This document shows positions 34,358 through 45,339 of a stretch of DNA of 64,000 nucleotides, one piece after another; position 1 is the stretch's first letter; each line of letters opens with the position of its first letter. Under the pieces are notes generated by a model. It saw only the letters and a program-made list of their open reading frames with translations, did no database searches and was not told the DNA's origin. The stretch comes from Endomychus coccineus (Eukaryota; Arthropoda; Insecta; Coleoptera; Endomychidae), in the NCBI GenBank assembly GCA_958510875.1, contig OY294070.1, forward strand, positions 20,389,631 through 20,453,630, read 5' to 3'. The translations under genes and the position numbers were made by a program.

Positions 34358-35260
34358 AATAGTAGACTTCCGCGGATAGCTAATCTTGAAAAATCTTGGC
34401 TTCCGGATGGATTCCCCTACTTATGAACTCTCTCGATATCTGTCATCTATTCTCAAACCCCTTGTAGGTAATTCCAATAGTTTTATCCTAAATTCCTTTT
34501 ATTTCGTTGAAAAACTTGAAACACTAAAAGTTGACCCAGGCGATTTGCTCGTCAGCTTCGACGTCAAATCACTCTTTACCAATGTTCTCATTCCAGACAC
34601 CCTTTTCATAATTTCTCAATTGTTACCTACCAAAAACATTTCAATGAACTTACTACCGTTAATTGATTTTAGTCTATCCTCCACATATTTTCTATACGAT
34701 GACAAGTTTTACGAGCAGTCCTCCGGAGCTGCCATGGGTTCCCCACTTTCTCCGATCATAGCTAATATCTTCATGGAAACTTTTGAACAAGATGCCATTG
34801 ACTCATCTGTTCTTAAGCCAAAATGTTGGTTTAGATATGTCGACGACACTTCTGTTATTTGGCAATATGGTCGCGAAAAGCTTGTTCCCTTCCTCAATCA
34901 TTAAAATTCATTACATCGCAATATCCTTTTCACAATGGAAGTCGAATCGCAAGGTTCACTTCCGTTCCTAGATGTATTGGCTAGTCGACAGACTGACGGT
35001 ACTTTAGGACATTCTGTGTAACGGAAACCCACTCTTACCGATAGATACTTCAATGGTCTACAGAAGCCAGTAGAACCAGCTTGCGTCTTCTCCACGAAGG
35101 CGAATCCCACAATCCCTACTACGAAGTCTTTCATATCCATGCTCGGAATCACCACTAACAGCACCCCCTCATGGGACGATCATGTGAGGTCCATTCGAAT
35201 GCCAATCTTCTCTCACAATATTCCACCACTCACCACTGGCTCACACGATCTTCTTCAAAC
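34358..35260 (+). mobile_element. Penelope-like element fragment (family 2)
   Basis: Begins with the CTTGAATAGTAGACTTCCGC inverted-end piece, then jumps at about 34412 into the RT domain. After the RT the frame decays (SLPFLDVLASRQTDGTL, then NGLQKPVEPA). It is the same family as 52.1-52.7 kb and 54.5-57.6 kb. Confidence 0.75.
34386..34904 (+). pseudogene. PLE reverse transcriptase domain fragment
   Basis: Contains RT motifs in order: [20 protein letters not shown] (motif 1-2 region), DLLVSFDVKSLFTNV (motif A, catalytic Asp), EQSSGAAMGSPLSPIIANIF (motif B) and WFRYVDDTSVIW (motif C with YVDD). The order and spacing fit Penelope-like RTs, which are related to telomerase. The first residues (MKNLGFRMD) come from the inverted-end piece and are not native. 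The thumb and GIY-YIG endonuclease are missing. A 172-codon frame is open but lacks its beginning and end. Confidence 0.85.
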
Positions 35261-35272
35261 ATTATAAATTTT

Positions 35273-35300
35273 CCTCTCGTGTAGTCAAAGTATAAAAAAA
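35273..35300 (+). repeat. Conserved retroelement-like 3' end motif
   Basis: CTCGTGTAGTCAAAGTAT followed by an A-run, shared with 6080, 12018 (inverted) and 44356. Confidence 0.4.
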
Positions 35301-35349
35301 CAAGATTCTAAAATAGAATAGGTAGAACTTCCCACATTTTTCTACCAGC

Positions 35350-35640
35350 AGGCTAGTCAATATAGGTTTGAAAATAGTTTTTTTGAGGCTAACGCGATTT
35401 TATGGTCGTTTCTTATGCAAAAAGTGGGGCTGAAAACGATGGTGAAGTTAAACTTTGTCCAAAATTATCGAAAAGTGCGTATAAAACAATAACTATTTGA
35501 GATAGATTTGCAACTAAAACGCAGATATAAACAATAGCACAAACTTTGGACATTTTTTTGCATAAGAATCGACCATAAAATCGCGTTAGCCTCAAAAACT
35601 ATTTTCGTTGATTTTTGACCCTATTTTGACTGACCTATAT
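35350..35640. mobile_element. About 290-bp foldback MITE
   Basis: TTTGAGGCTAACGCGATTTT at about 35383 pairs with AAAATCGCGTTAGCCTCAAA at about 35577. The matching continues outward (GAAAATAGTTTT with AAAACTATTTTC) and inward (ATGGTCG, CTTATGCAAAAA). Confidence 0.75.
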
Positions 35641-36957
35641 AATTTTATATCCTAATACCCACAAAAAAGTACTTTCCAATGGTCCACACTTAATCTGAAT
35701 CATCCTGTATTCTTCTGATATAGATACATAGATAGTATTTATTTGTTTCATTAATACTGTTTACAAGAATAAAATAAATAAAATAGTTGAAATGTTCAAA
35801 ATGAACAAAATGTAATAAATGACATAATACAAGTTTTTTATAATTTAAAATACAATATCGTTGTCTTGGAGATTTTGTTCAATGTGTAATAGGCTTTTTT
35901 GATTAAAATCCTCCATAAAATGTACCATGCTGCCATATTTCCCAATGTTACATGTTTTAGAAACTTGATTGTTTATTTCGAAATTAACCAGACAATTTGT
36001 ATTCTGATAATGTACATTTAAAAATACCTATGGAATCGGAGACTTATCGCCTATGTGCATTATTATTATCTTAATGGCGCCTATTGCAATAAAATATTTC
36101 AATAACATTCGATAAAACAGTTTCTATACTGAGTTCTTCCGTGATAAGTTAAGTGATTGTTATTATATATATCATAATTAATTAACTTGATTAAAGATGT
36201 TTTTTAAATAAACTATAAAAGAGTTTACACTGTGTATACACTGTAACACTATTTCCAATGGATAAGGGTTATTGTTTCTTATTTATAGTCTCGATGTTTT
36301 ACTATAAATTGCACAAATATTATATTAATTTATACAGTAAATACAGGTCTTTAGCTTTTACAGGCATTGTGACCTCATCGAATCTTTTGTATATGAGCTT
36401 TTTGTAGGCGAGGCCTTGGGATGCTTCTGAAGTGGGTTTTTCACGGCATTTGGCAATTTTTATGTTACAAAAAAAACACGTCAAATGGAAGTTGTAGATC
36501 TAGTTGTGACAATATTCTTCATGTGTACCTTTTTCCCACATGACAAACTCAACAAACGACATTTCTAATCTTTTTATCATCAGGAAATTGACGGCGATAA
36601 TAGTTAACAATTTTTTGCTCTCCATTTCTTATGAGCTATTGATTCTCTATTAATTCAATTCCTCTCTCTACCATATCGTCAACGCCCTCACAAGGTCAAA
36701 TGAATACCGAGCTTTCAAAATTTCTGTCTTCACGCTTGAATGAAACTCTCGAGCAAAATATCACAGAACCAAATATTAGAAGGGCATAATTCGACTCACT
36801 TTGTCATGAAAATTCTGTTTCTTCTATCTTGTAGGGTAATTAATCTATTTATCTCATGAATAAAAACCAATTTATTATTAACACGCATGTCTAAAAAACA
36901 ATTTTAGTTTATTGGTACAACTTTTTTCTCAAAATTAATTATTTATTTCTGTTACAG
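35641..36957. other. AT-rich upstream/intron sequence, no gene recognised
   Basis: Immediately 5' of the first visible CD36-type exon. I could not find the ATG-bearing exon or a promoter here. Confidence 0.4.
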
Positions 36958-37049
36958 TTGTGGCAGGTCTAGTCCTACTGTGTTTGTGCAGTTGCCCCAT
37001 CATAGTTGTGATGTGGTGTACAAACTTGTTCGAGGATTTCTTATGCTCG
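36958..37049 (+). CDS. CD36/scavenger receptor class B, exon with N-terminal membrane anchor
   Basis: Acceptor TTTCTGTTACAG and donor GTAAGT bound 92 bases: two bases finish a split codon, then 30 codons. They encode VAGLVLLCLCSCPIIVVMWC followed by TNLFEDFLCS, the N-terminal transmembrane helix and first ectodomain residues of a CD36-family protein. Ends in phase 0, matching the next exon. The preceding exon, with the start codon and a few cytoplasmic residues, was not found; it must end one base into a codon. The reading of this short exon depends on phase agreement with 44739. Confidence 0.75.
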
Positions 37050-37374
37050 GTAAGTAATGAACTAATTTTGATAAGTTTCGCGAAGTCACCACGTTGGTTC
37101 TGCTTATTGCCAAGGACTAGAGTTCCTATATTCACAGAGAAAGCGGCCTCGAACCGCGAACATTCTTAATCTTTCAATGCAACGCATTGATTCAAAGTTC
37201 TCAGCGTTCCAAAGAAACAACGGTGATAGTTTTAGACATACAGCCGCTAGGTGGCGGTTCCAAAATAATGCATTGTATGAATATTCAATTCAGTTCAATA
37301 CAAAACACTTCAGCGAGGGAAAACGAAACACAAGAAAGATATTTATTTTAACGAAATACACTGATATTTAATAT

Positions 37375-37424
37375 AGTCGTTACTATAAATTCAACACTAA
37401 ACGTGTCATCTTCAGACGTTAAAT
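37375..37424 (-). ncRNA. Hammerhead ribozyme with A15.1 mutated
   Basis: On the minus strand CTGAAGA (37415-37409) and stem II GACAC with GTGTT match the twin at 38847. GAAA has become GAAT, breaking the A15.1-U16.1 pair, and stem I has one further mismatch. Predicted to be impaired. Confidence 0.65.
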
Positions 37425-37599
37425 GAATTTAACAAATATTATATCTACTATATACATAGGTTAAAGAAGGATTACAAACAAATTTTATGGCTATAGGAAA
37501 TAGTTCTAGGAAAAACCAGAGAGGGGTAAGGTGATTAAGTAATTCCGTGAGGACCTTAGTGGTGCGGGTATATTTACTAACGGACTTTAAATATTAAAA

Positions 37600-38028
37600 T
37601 CAGGTTATTAATACATTGAAGAGATTACTGTAATACAAATCTAGTTGATCGTTTAGGATCTTGTTATCATACATCTTCATTCCTTTGAAAATTTCCATTG
37701 ACTCTAATATATTTAGTTTTGAAATTTTATCTTGACTATATAACATTTGGACATTATTCAAATTAGGAAAGGTATGGCCTGTTTCTGAAATATTATTTGC
37801 AAATGAAGAATCGGTTTTATTATTTTTAAAGGAACGAAAATTTTCTTTATATCTAACTGCTATGTTACGGCAAGATCTACCTATGTAAAAACTATCACAC
37901 TCTGAACAAGTTAGTTTATAAACTCCGGGTCTTTTAAATTTGTCAGTTTTATCTTTCGCATCGAACAGAATATGAGATAATTTGTTTGGGGGTTTAAAGC
38001 TGGTTATGATGGGATAACATGTTTGCAA
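37600..38028 (-). pseudogene. PLE GIY-YIG endonuclease fragment (left arm)
   Basis: The minus-strand frame of 142 codons includes a CCHH-like linker entry (KLSHILFDAKDKTDKFKRPG) and the GIY-YIG core: GVYKLTCSEC, then FYIGRSCRN (YIG strand and catalytic Arg), RYKENFRSF, and NISETGHTF. The C-terminus ends NLFNVLIT. RT is absent. The twin at 38314 has EHF and NHILETGH, so this copy has altered at least two conserved positions (H to N in RYKEHF, HIL to NIS). Confidence 0.8.
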
Positions 38029-38313
38029 TTTTTTCGCTTATAGGACCAAAATAAATTGAAGAAACATATTTTAATAAGTTATCTTTGTATTTTATAAAGG
38101 AATTATTGTAAATTAATTTTTGTCTTTTTCTATTTATTAATTCAGAAACTACTTGAGGACCGAAACCGTTAGTAAGTAGTTTCTAAATTAATAAATAGAA
38201 AAAGACAAAAATTAATTTACAATAGCATTTATCCCTTTATAAAATACAAAGATAGTTTATTAAAATATGTTTCTTTAACTTATTTTGGTCCTATAAGCGA
38301 AAAAATTGCAAAC

Positions 38314-38742
38314 ATGTTATCCCATCATAACATGACCATCAGCTTCAAACCCCCAAACAAATTATCTCATATTCTGTTCAATGCGAAAGATAAAACTGAC
38401 AAATTTAAAAGACCCGGAGTTTATAAACTAACTTGTTCAGAGTGTGATAGTTTTTACATAGGTAGATCTTGCCGTAACATAGCAGTTAGATATAAAGAAC
38501 ATTTTCGTTCCTTTAAAAATAATAAAACCGATTCTTCATTTGCAAATCATATTTTAGAAACAGGCCATAGCTTCCCTAATTTGAATAATGTCCAAATTTT
38601 ACATAGTCAAGATAAAATTTCAAAACTAAATATATTAGAGTCAATGGAAATTTTCAAAGAAATAAACCTGAATGATAATAAGATCCTAAACGATCAACTA
38701 GATTTATATTACAGTAATCTCTTCAATGTATTAATAACCTGA
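38314..38742 (+). pseudogene. PLE GIY-YIG endonuclease fragment (right arm)
   Basis: Plus-strand twin of the left arm, 142 codons, ending at TGA 38740. It keeps GVYKLTCSEC, FYIGRSCRN, RYKEHFRSF and NHILETGHSF. The GIY-YIG endonuclease of Penelope-like elements nicks target DNA for reverse transcription (family knowledge). The RT is missing, so this cannot transpose by itself. Divergence between the arms is low, so the palindrome arose from one element. Confidence 0.85.
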
Positions 38743-38844
38743 TTTTAGTATTTAAAGTCCGTTAGTATTTCCTATAGCCATAAAAGCTGTTTGTAATCCT
38801 TCTTTAGCCTATATATAGTAGATATAATATTTGTTAAATTCATT

Positions 38845-38891
38845 TTTCGTCTGAAGATGACACGTTTAGTGTTGAAACTATAGTAACGACT
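38845..38891 (+). ncRNA. Hammerhead ribozyme, complete fold
   Basis: Core CTGAAGA at 38851-38857 and GAAA at 38874-38877. Stem I: TCGT before the core pairs with ACGA after the cleavage site. Stem II: GACAC pairs with GTGTT (five pairs, loop GTTTA). Stem III: AC with GT around TATA. Cleavage is predicted after GTA. All core positions and three stems are satisfied. Confidence 0.8.
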
Positions 38892-39402
38892 ATATTAAAT
38901 ATCAGTGAAAGTAAAACAAAGTGGTTTTTATTATTATTTTGTTGAAATGATAAACTATCACAAAGTAATGGCTTCCACAATTGAATTTTTGAAAAGAGAT
39001 TCATGTCAAATTGCATATTTTCTTTCCTTACTTGTATCGTTCACGCTCCAAACATTTCAAGAACACTATTTCGTGTGGCGCTTTGTTGATATATTTTTTT
39101 TCTTTTTCAACATATGCTATAAAAATGGTTAAATTTGGTCATGAATACCAAGATACGATACTATTGCAATATGAAATATCAAACAGTGTTCCTCATAATA
39201 ATATGTGCATCTTATTGACAGAATTGAGTTTTAAAAAACATAAAATTATTTTTCAAGCTTATGTAGATAGAAGATCTTAACATTTGTGAAGAACAGCATA
39301 ACAACATTTCGAATCTCAGAATATGTTTCACGAATATAACACAAGTACCTTAGCACTTTGGCATTGTGCTATATAATAAATTTCCTGAGAATATGGCACA
39401 TA

Positions 39403-40063
39403 CAGTTCTCGTCAAATAACTTGGCCCGTACGTCATCAATGAGCGTATCTGATTATGAAAAGTTCTTGGTTCACACGTGTTATATTGTTAGGTTGGTACA
39501 GAAATTTCCGTAAGCCACACGCTGCAGAATCAACTTTATCGGTTGTATTCGTACCTAGTCGGTTAGCATTTTCAAGTTTCTTATAGTGTTCGTCATTCCG
39601 AGCTTATCATGTTGATATATACATATTTGCAGCTGTTATCACCTATAACATTCGTTAGTTTACATTGTTTACTCGGATTATCTTTTTAGAGTGAAATATT
39701 AGTTTCAATACTTTCAATGTATTGTCGTGTATTAGAACAGATTACACTTTTAACGGACGTGCAGCAGAAATTGTGTTACGTTCCCTGTGAATGGAGCAAT
39801 CAGACAGCAACAGCATTTGAATACAATTGCATCAGGACATGAAGACCTGCAAACTTGACAAAAATAACGTGATTCAAATACGACAGGACGGGGATGTTTT
39901 GTCTCTTTCTAGATCATTACAATGCCATTGACGTATGTGGTTTGCTTAGAAATTATACGTTACAATGTTTCTTTATCTAAATCATGAGTATTAGAAGAAG
40001 ATAGACAATTTATAATGTGCCGATATTATTTCATACAGGTGCCAAGTTATTTGACGAGAACTG
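39403..40063. mobile_element. 661-bp Tc1-type remnant
   Basis: Ends CAGTTCTCGTCAAATAACTT and the inverse, flanked by TA on both sides. The CAGT terminus and TA duplication are Tc1-like. No transposase frame remains. Confidence 0.75.
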
Positions 40064-40082
40064 TATGCCATATATAGGTATT

Positions 40083-40128
40083 CTTGTCTTTATGTACTTT
40101 TCGGTCTCACGACCATCATCAGATGACG
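40083..40128 (-). ncRNA. Hammerhead ribozyme, minus strand
   Basis: CTGATGA at 40122-40116 and GAAA at 40101-40098, with stem II GGTC/GACC around GTGA. Stem I (GTCAT with AAGAC) has one mismatch. Stem III keeps A15.1-U16.1 but its second pair is A-A. It matches the motif at 48553 and 49538, so it is a PLE end left without its element. Confidence 0.65.
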
Positions 40129-40525
40129 TTCGGAAATTAACATCAACTATAGTGTGGGATTCGTTGAACTAATCTATTAAATTCAATTAAAATTGTCTAC
40201 GTTGCAACAGCAAACGAAACATGAAAATTAGAAATTGTAATAAATTGATGTATGAAATTACGTGTATAAGAAAGCCACTACAAAGTAATGTTTCTATAGT
40301 TGAAAGCGTCATTACTCGAGAAAGAAGCAAATACGTATGAAATACCTTTGCGTCAAGTAGGTACAGTTGGGTTTTTGTGACTACGATAGCAAAGGTCTTA
40401 GCTTTAGTTGATGTGAATTAGTTTTCAAACGTCTTCTGATGTTGGTCGCAAGACTAAAACGAAACAATTTTTTCTTGATTTTCCATCCATTCTTAACAAC
40501 ATTGATCTCTCAAATTTTTCATGTA

Positions 40526-42779
40526 CAGGGTGTCCCATTTTGGGTACTTTTGCGGGGTATCTCCTTTATTTTTAAAGATAGAGAGTTGCCGTTTTCGCGA
40601 CACTGTGCTACTTTTTCGTAAAACTCAAGATGCCGTCAACAGAATTTTCATAGCCCTTTTAGTTTTTAAGATACAGGGCATTTCTGAAAATGTTGCATTT
40701 TGTGACCCCCCTCGTATCTCCGTTATCCTTCAACTTATCGAAAAGGTAAAATATTATTCTAATAGTTTTTTTTCCGTAGAATGCAGTGGTGTAGATAACT
40801 TTTGTTACATATTTACTGTTTTTGAGTTATATAGCAAACTTATGTTTTTTTAAATGGAACATCCTGTATATTTATAGACTACGAAATTTGTCTTTTTTTT
40901 ACCTTTTCAAAAATATATGATAGTATAAACTTTTTTTCAGAAACACGCAAATAATTGACAATTTTCAAAAATTAAATACATATTTTAATAGTAGGCCATT
41001 GATATTGTTTATGACAAGAAACAGAAATAAACGTCAAATCTCTATAGCATTTAAGCTGTTTATTTTCGTTTTTTTGGTACCATTAGTCAATAGATATTTA
41101 TCAATTTTTTTGAATAATGGCAGTTTACGAAAATTATGAGAAATATGATATGATGGTATGTTTTATACAGAGTAATGAAAATTCTGAAGAAACTTCGGAA
41201 TTATATTTCCAATGGTGAGTACGCTATTATGGCTATGAAAATCTCTATTATCATTTTAATTTTTGCTTGTTAGATATCCAGAAAGAAGGCAACCGTTTTT
41301 TGGGATATTTTCCCGTTCAAAAGCAAATTTAGTTGAGCACGGATCATTTGTTCACCCGCGCCCTAAAACATACAACAAAGAGAACAGGGAAAGAAAAGAG
41401 ATAGATACTTTAGGATATATAGAAGCAACACCTTCGTCCTCATGTAGAAAAATTGAGAAGGAAATTGGTGTGCCAAAAACTAACGCTCAGAGGATCTTGA
41501 AGAAATATAAGTATCATCCATACAAATTTAATATACTACAACATTTGCATCCTGGCGATGCTGAGCGCCGGGCACCGTTTTGTCAGTGGTATTTGCAACA
41601 AATCGATGATAACGATTTATTTGGCAGACTTGTTATCTGGTCAGACGAATGCTTTATTTCAAGTGCTGGCATTTTCAATCGTCACAATACCAGGAACTGG
41701 CATAGTGAAAATCAGCATTTAATGTTTGAAAGGGCACAACAAGGACGCTTTGGAGTTGAGGTTTCATGTTTTATTTTGGGTAGACATATAGTTTATAGGA
41801 TTTTTGAAGGAGGTCTTACAGCACGTAGATACCTAGAAATTTTTGAGGAAGTTATTCCAGAACTGCTCGAAAACATTCCATTAGTCCAGTATAATGCTGT
41901 TTACCTACAGCAAGATGGTGCTCCAAGTCATAACTCTAGGCTCTTAAGGGCCTTTCTTAATTATAAGTTTCCTCAAAGATGGATAGGTAGAACTTCGAGA
42001 GGCAATTTCGAAATCTGCGAATGAGAACAATGGTTCTTTTGATGCTATTCAAAGAATCTCAAAGATGTGCCAATTTTGCATTAGAGAAAATGGTAGTCAA
42101 TTTGAACATCACATTTAATTTTTTTTAATAATGTTATTTTTTTGTGTTTTTGTTATATTGTCGTCACTTTACGCCACAAAACTGTTGTTACAAACTTACT
42201 GACAGAAAAAAGATCTATGGAAATTTTTTTTAATAGATACCTATATACAAGGTATCCAATTATTTGTTAGTAATATGTAACTTGCACTTGTTTATTATTG
42301 TTATCCATAGCCTACTATTAAAATATGTATTTAATTCCTGAAAATTGTCAATTATTTGCGTGTTTCTGAAAAAAAGTTTATACTATCATATATTTTTGAA
42401 AATGTAAAAAAAGACAAATTTTATAGTCTATAAATATACAGGATGTTCCATTTAAAAAAACATAAGTTTACTTTATAACTAAAAAACAGTAAATATGTAA
42501 CAAAAATTATCTACACCACTGCATTCTACGGAAAAAAATCCATTAGTATGTTATTTTACCTTTTCGATAAGTTGAAGGATAACGGAGATACGAGGGAGGT
42601 CACAAAATGCAACATTTTCAGAAATGCCCTGTATCTTAAAAACTAAAAGGGCTATGAAAATTCTGTTGACGGCATCTTGAGTTTCACGAAAAAGTAGCAC
42701 AGTGTCGCGAAAACCGCAACTCGCTATCTTTAAAAATAAAGGAGATACCCCTCAAAAGTACCCAAAATGGGACACCCTG
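40526..42779 (+). mobile_element. Long-TIR mariner-like element D
   Basis: Termini CAGGGTGTCCCATTTTGGGT and the inverse, TA on both sides (40524-40525, 42780-42781). Inverted arms are about 470 bp. It carries a transposase relic at 41126-42118. The terminal CAGGGTGTCC is shared with copies A-C, the rest of the arm is different, so it is a sister family. Confidence 0.85.
41126..42118 (+). pseudogene. Element D transposase, lacking third catalytic region
   Basis: Starts MAVYENYEKYDMMVCFIQSN. After a frame change near 41215-41263 it continues through FVHPRPKTYN, ATPSSSCRKIEKEIGVPKT (HTH), YKYHPYKFNILQHL, LVIWSDECFIS (first Asp) and LQQDGAPSHN (second Asp) to RWIGR. There a deletion removes the WPPRSPDL region with the third catalytic Asp. 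The C-terminal tail (FCIRENGSQFEHHI) remains in another frame, ending TAA near 42116. Its longest open frame is 253 codons. Not functional. Confidence 0.8.
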
Positions 42780-42781
42780 TA

Positions 42782-44277
42782 CATCGAAAGGTTTCAGAGA
42801 AAAAAAAAATTAAATCACCTTCATTGCATATCCCAAAACCGCTAAAAATTGGGCTACAATCTACATGAATGTCAAGGTGTGCTTTGAAAATGTGTATTTT
42901 CTGACACATATCGAATTTACCAAATGTCAAATTGTCGTAATTACTTATTATTTGAGTTCGTATGTATTCTTTTTTATTCGTTCACAAACAAATTAAGAAA
43001 TTTTTTTTAAATGGCTGTGCTTACAAACGAAGAGATGACTAAAATGCATTTCTGGTATGGATTAGCCAATGACAACTAATTGCAAGCAACACATTTACTC
43101 AACTTCATCGTCGATTATGAGAAACTGGAACGTTTTCAAAAAATAAAAATATCGTTGGTAGGCCTCTTTCAGTAAGAACTCCTAGCTCGAGGAGCACAGC
43201 CTTCAAATAGTTGAAGATGCGCTCAGTATTAGTACAAGAAAAATTGCTGGCGAGCTGAATGTCAGCGTTAAAATAATATGGACCATTTTAAGGCAGAACC
43301 AGCTCATTCAATGTGTACAGGCTCTATTACCACGTGATTTTCCTCTTCGACTTGATTGGTCGGTGGTTAGAGGAAAAACATTTGACTTTTCCAAATTTCT
43401 CGGCTAATTAATTTGTTCACTGATGAGGCAATTTCTCAAGAGCTGGTATCACCAACTTTCACAGTAACCATGTTTGAGCGCAGGAAAATCCGGATCTCAT
43501 ATTGGAAGCAAGACACCAGTTAACGTTTTCTGTTAATTTGTGGGTGGGAATTTTTGGGGACCATTCGATTGAATCATATTTTCTCCCAAATCGATTGGAC
43601 GGTGAATACTCTCTGCATTTTCTTATTAATGTGCTACTTGAACTCCTTGAAGATTTACCTTCAGCAATGAGACGTTCCTTCTGGTTGATCCACGATGGAG
43701 CCTCTCCTCATTTTGCTGTACTCATTCGGGAGGACTTCAAGAGTGCATTTCCAAATCGCTGGATTGGGAGGGGAGGTCCATATTTTTGGCCACCCCGATC
43801 CCCAGATATAAATTCTTTGGATTCTTATTTTTGGATCCATCTTAATGAACTAGTATACACTACTCACATTGAGACCATAAAAGAGCTGCAGAATCAAATA
43901 ATACACTCCTGTAACACTATTTGTAACAGGTCCGGTGTCCTTGAGCGAGTTGGGCAGTTATTGGGGCGACGAGCAGGGCATTAGGGCGGTCCTTTTCAAC
44001 ATTCCATTTAGTTTTATAATTTTTTGTAGTAGCTATCAGTTATTTTTAGTAAAATGTGTTTTAGATCGTTAGATTACTTGTAAGCTGTGTTCGTATTGGC
44101 ATTTGGCAAGATGGTGTACTAAAATGCTTATACGAACTTTTTTCATAACAAATTTCAGGAATCACCACCTGTGAAGTTTTACATTACCTACACCGTTGCT
44201 AGTTCTAGACCGGTTTTTAGCGGTTTTGGGATATGCAATGGAGTTGATTCAATTTTTTTTCTCTAAAACACTCGATG
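42782..44277 (+). mobile_element. Mariner-like element E, abutting D
   Basis: Ends CATCGAAAGGTTTCAGAGAA and the inverse, TA on both sides; the left TA (42780-42781) is the same dinucleotide that bounds element D. The inverted arms also share ATTGCATATCCCAAAACCGC. It contains a broken transposase. Confidence 0.8.
43011..43984 (+). pseudogene. Element E transposase relic
   Basis: Begins MAVLTNEEMTKMHFWYGLAN and breaks within 20 codons. The later open part (43502-43984) reads LWVGIFGDHSIESYFLPNRL, FWLIHDGASPHFAVLIREDF (second catalytic motif) and RWIGRGG, then PPRSPDINSLDSYFW (third). By my count 41 residues separate these aspartates, as in DD41D mariner relatives. The first catalytic region is scrambled. 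Confidence 0.75.
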
Positions 44278-44355
44278 TACAAGAAAATCTCACGAGACCA
44301 ATTTTGTTAAGAAAGGATGGAAAATCAAGAACGCATTGGCGTACCATTTATTCTA

Positions 44356-44380
44356 AGTGTAGTCAAAGTATAAAAAAAAA
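44356..44380 (+). repeat. Partial retroelement-like 3' end motif
   Basis: AGTGTAGTCAAAGTATA and an A-run, shared with 6080, 12018 and 35273. Confidence 0.35.
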
Positions 44381-44738
44381 CAACATACCCTCTGATTTGT
44401 GACGTTACGATCGATATTCAGGCCTTGTACTATAGAGGGTATCGACTCTTGTCCCTAATACTAAGCTACGCTAACGTGGCTACTTCGCGAACCTTTAAAT
44501 GTTTCATCTTTCGGGACCCACTTTGGTATAAAAAGAAAGCGCGAAGATGGGTCTCCTCTTTCTTCCAATGACTATGAATATAGTTTTTTTGTTTATGATC
44601 AATGGTCTCCTCATTGTACTCTACACTTCTTGTTCTACTGTATATATTCTGATGTAGATGCATATTCCCAAATAAACAATGATCATGTCCACATTTCTAG
44701 TTTTTATGACTTTATTGACTGTAATACAATTATTTCAG

Positions 44739-44902
44739 AATCTAATATTGAAAGAAGGAACCCAACCTTTTGAATTATGGCAGCAGCCGAACGTTAAACC
44801 TCTAATGAAGTTCTATGTATTCAACTATACTAACATCGAAGCATTTGAAAACGGCGATGACCCTAAACTGAAAGTCGAAGAGACAGGACCTTATGTTTAT
44901 GA
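44739..44902 (+). CDS. CD36/scavenger receptor class B, exon 3 of the gene (second visible)
   Basis: Acceptor TTATTTCAG, donor GTAAGTAAG, starting in phase 0 and ending after GA of a split codon. Encodes NLILKEGTQPFELWQQPNVK, PLMKFYVFNYTNIEAF and KVEETGPYVY, the conserved start of the CD36 ectodomain (usual form GPYVYRE). NYT is an N-glycosylation site. CD36 proteins bind lipids, modified lipoproteins or pheromone ligands and transfer lipid through an internal tunnel (family knowledge). Confidence 0.9.
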
Positions 44903-45339
44903 GTAAGTAAGATTTGATTATACATTGAAGATAAAGTATTTCTTTATTCAGTGTGGAAACATTTCGACGGCCCCAGATATATCGTTTCTAGGATCATTGC
45001 GACAACGTATTTTTTTTATCTTGGTTCTTTTGAAATCAAAATTTCTCAAATGTTTTCAAATTGATTTGACATTTTGTTTTATTATTAATTAATATAGTTA
45101 TCATCTTATCGTGTGATAATTTATTTGGAGCAACAACATTTAATAAAAGCATTTAACAAAGCTTAAAGTGGAGTTAAGCTTTTAATTCAGTAGAATTATA
45201 ATTTATGTAAATTTTTCATTCATTCAAGGTTCTTTCTGGGTTGATACATATTCTTAACATAGTTCTCAACTTTCTTCTACTTCCTTAATAGTAGGCAAGT
45301 TGTATGTTATTTTTTCTTTCATCTCAACTCTCATTCTGA

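Larger units (their letters stand above)
37360..38911. mobile_element. Head-to-head PLE palindrome, 1.55 kb
   Basis: Left arm (37360-38153, minus sense) and right arm (38175-38911, plus sense) are near-identical inverted copies around a 21-bp spacer. Each carries the same GIY-YIG gene fragment reading outward and a hammerhead motif near its outer end. The left arm has about 60-75 extra bases near 37500-37575. It lies in the 7.7-kb intron after the anchor exon. Confidence 0.85.

Noticed and set aside
36565..36585. CTGATGA followed by GAAA on the minus strand.
   Set aside because: Stem II has only three A-T pairs and stem I does not form; probably chance in AT-rich DNA.
16622..36957. Search for the ATG exon of the CD36-type gene upstream of the anchor exon.
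   Set aside because: No exon with a start codon and a phase-1 GT donor could be supported; a very short exon is not recognisable by eye.
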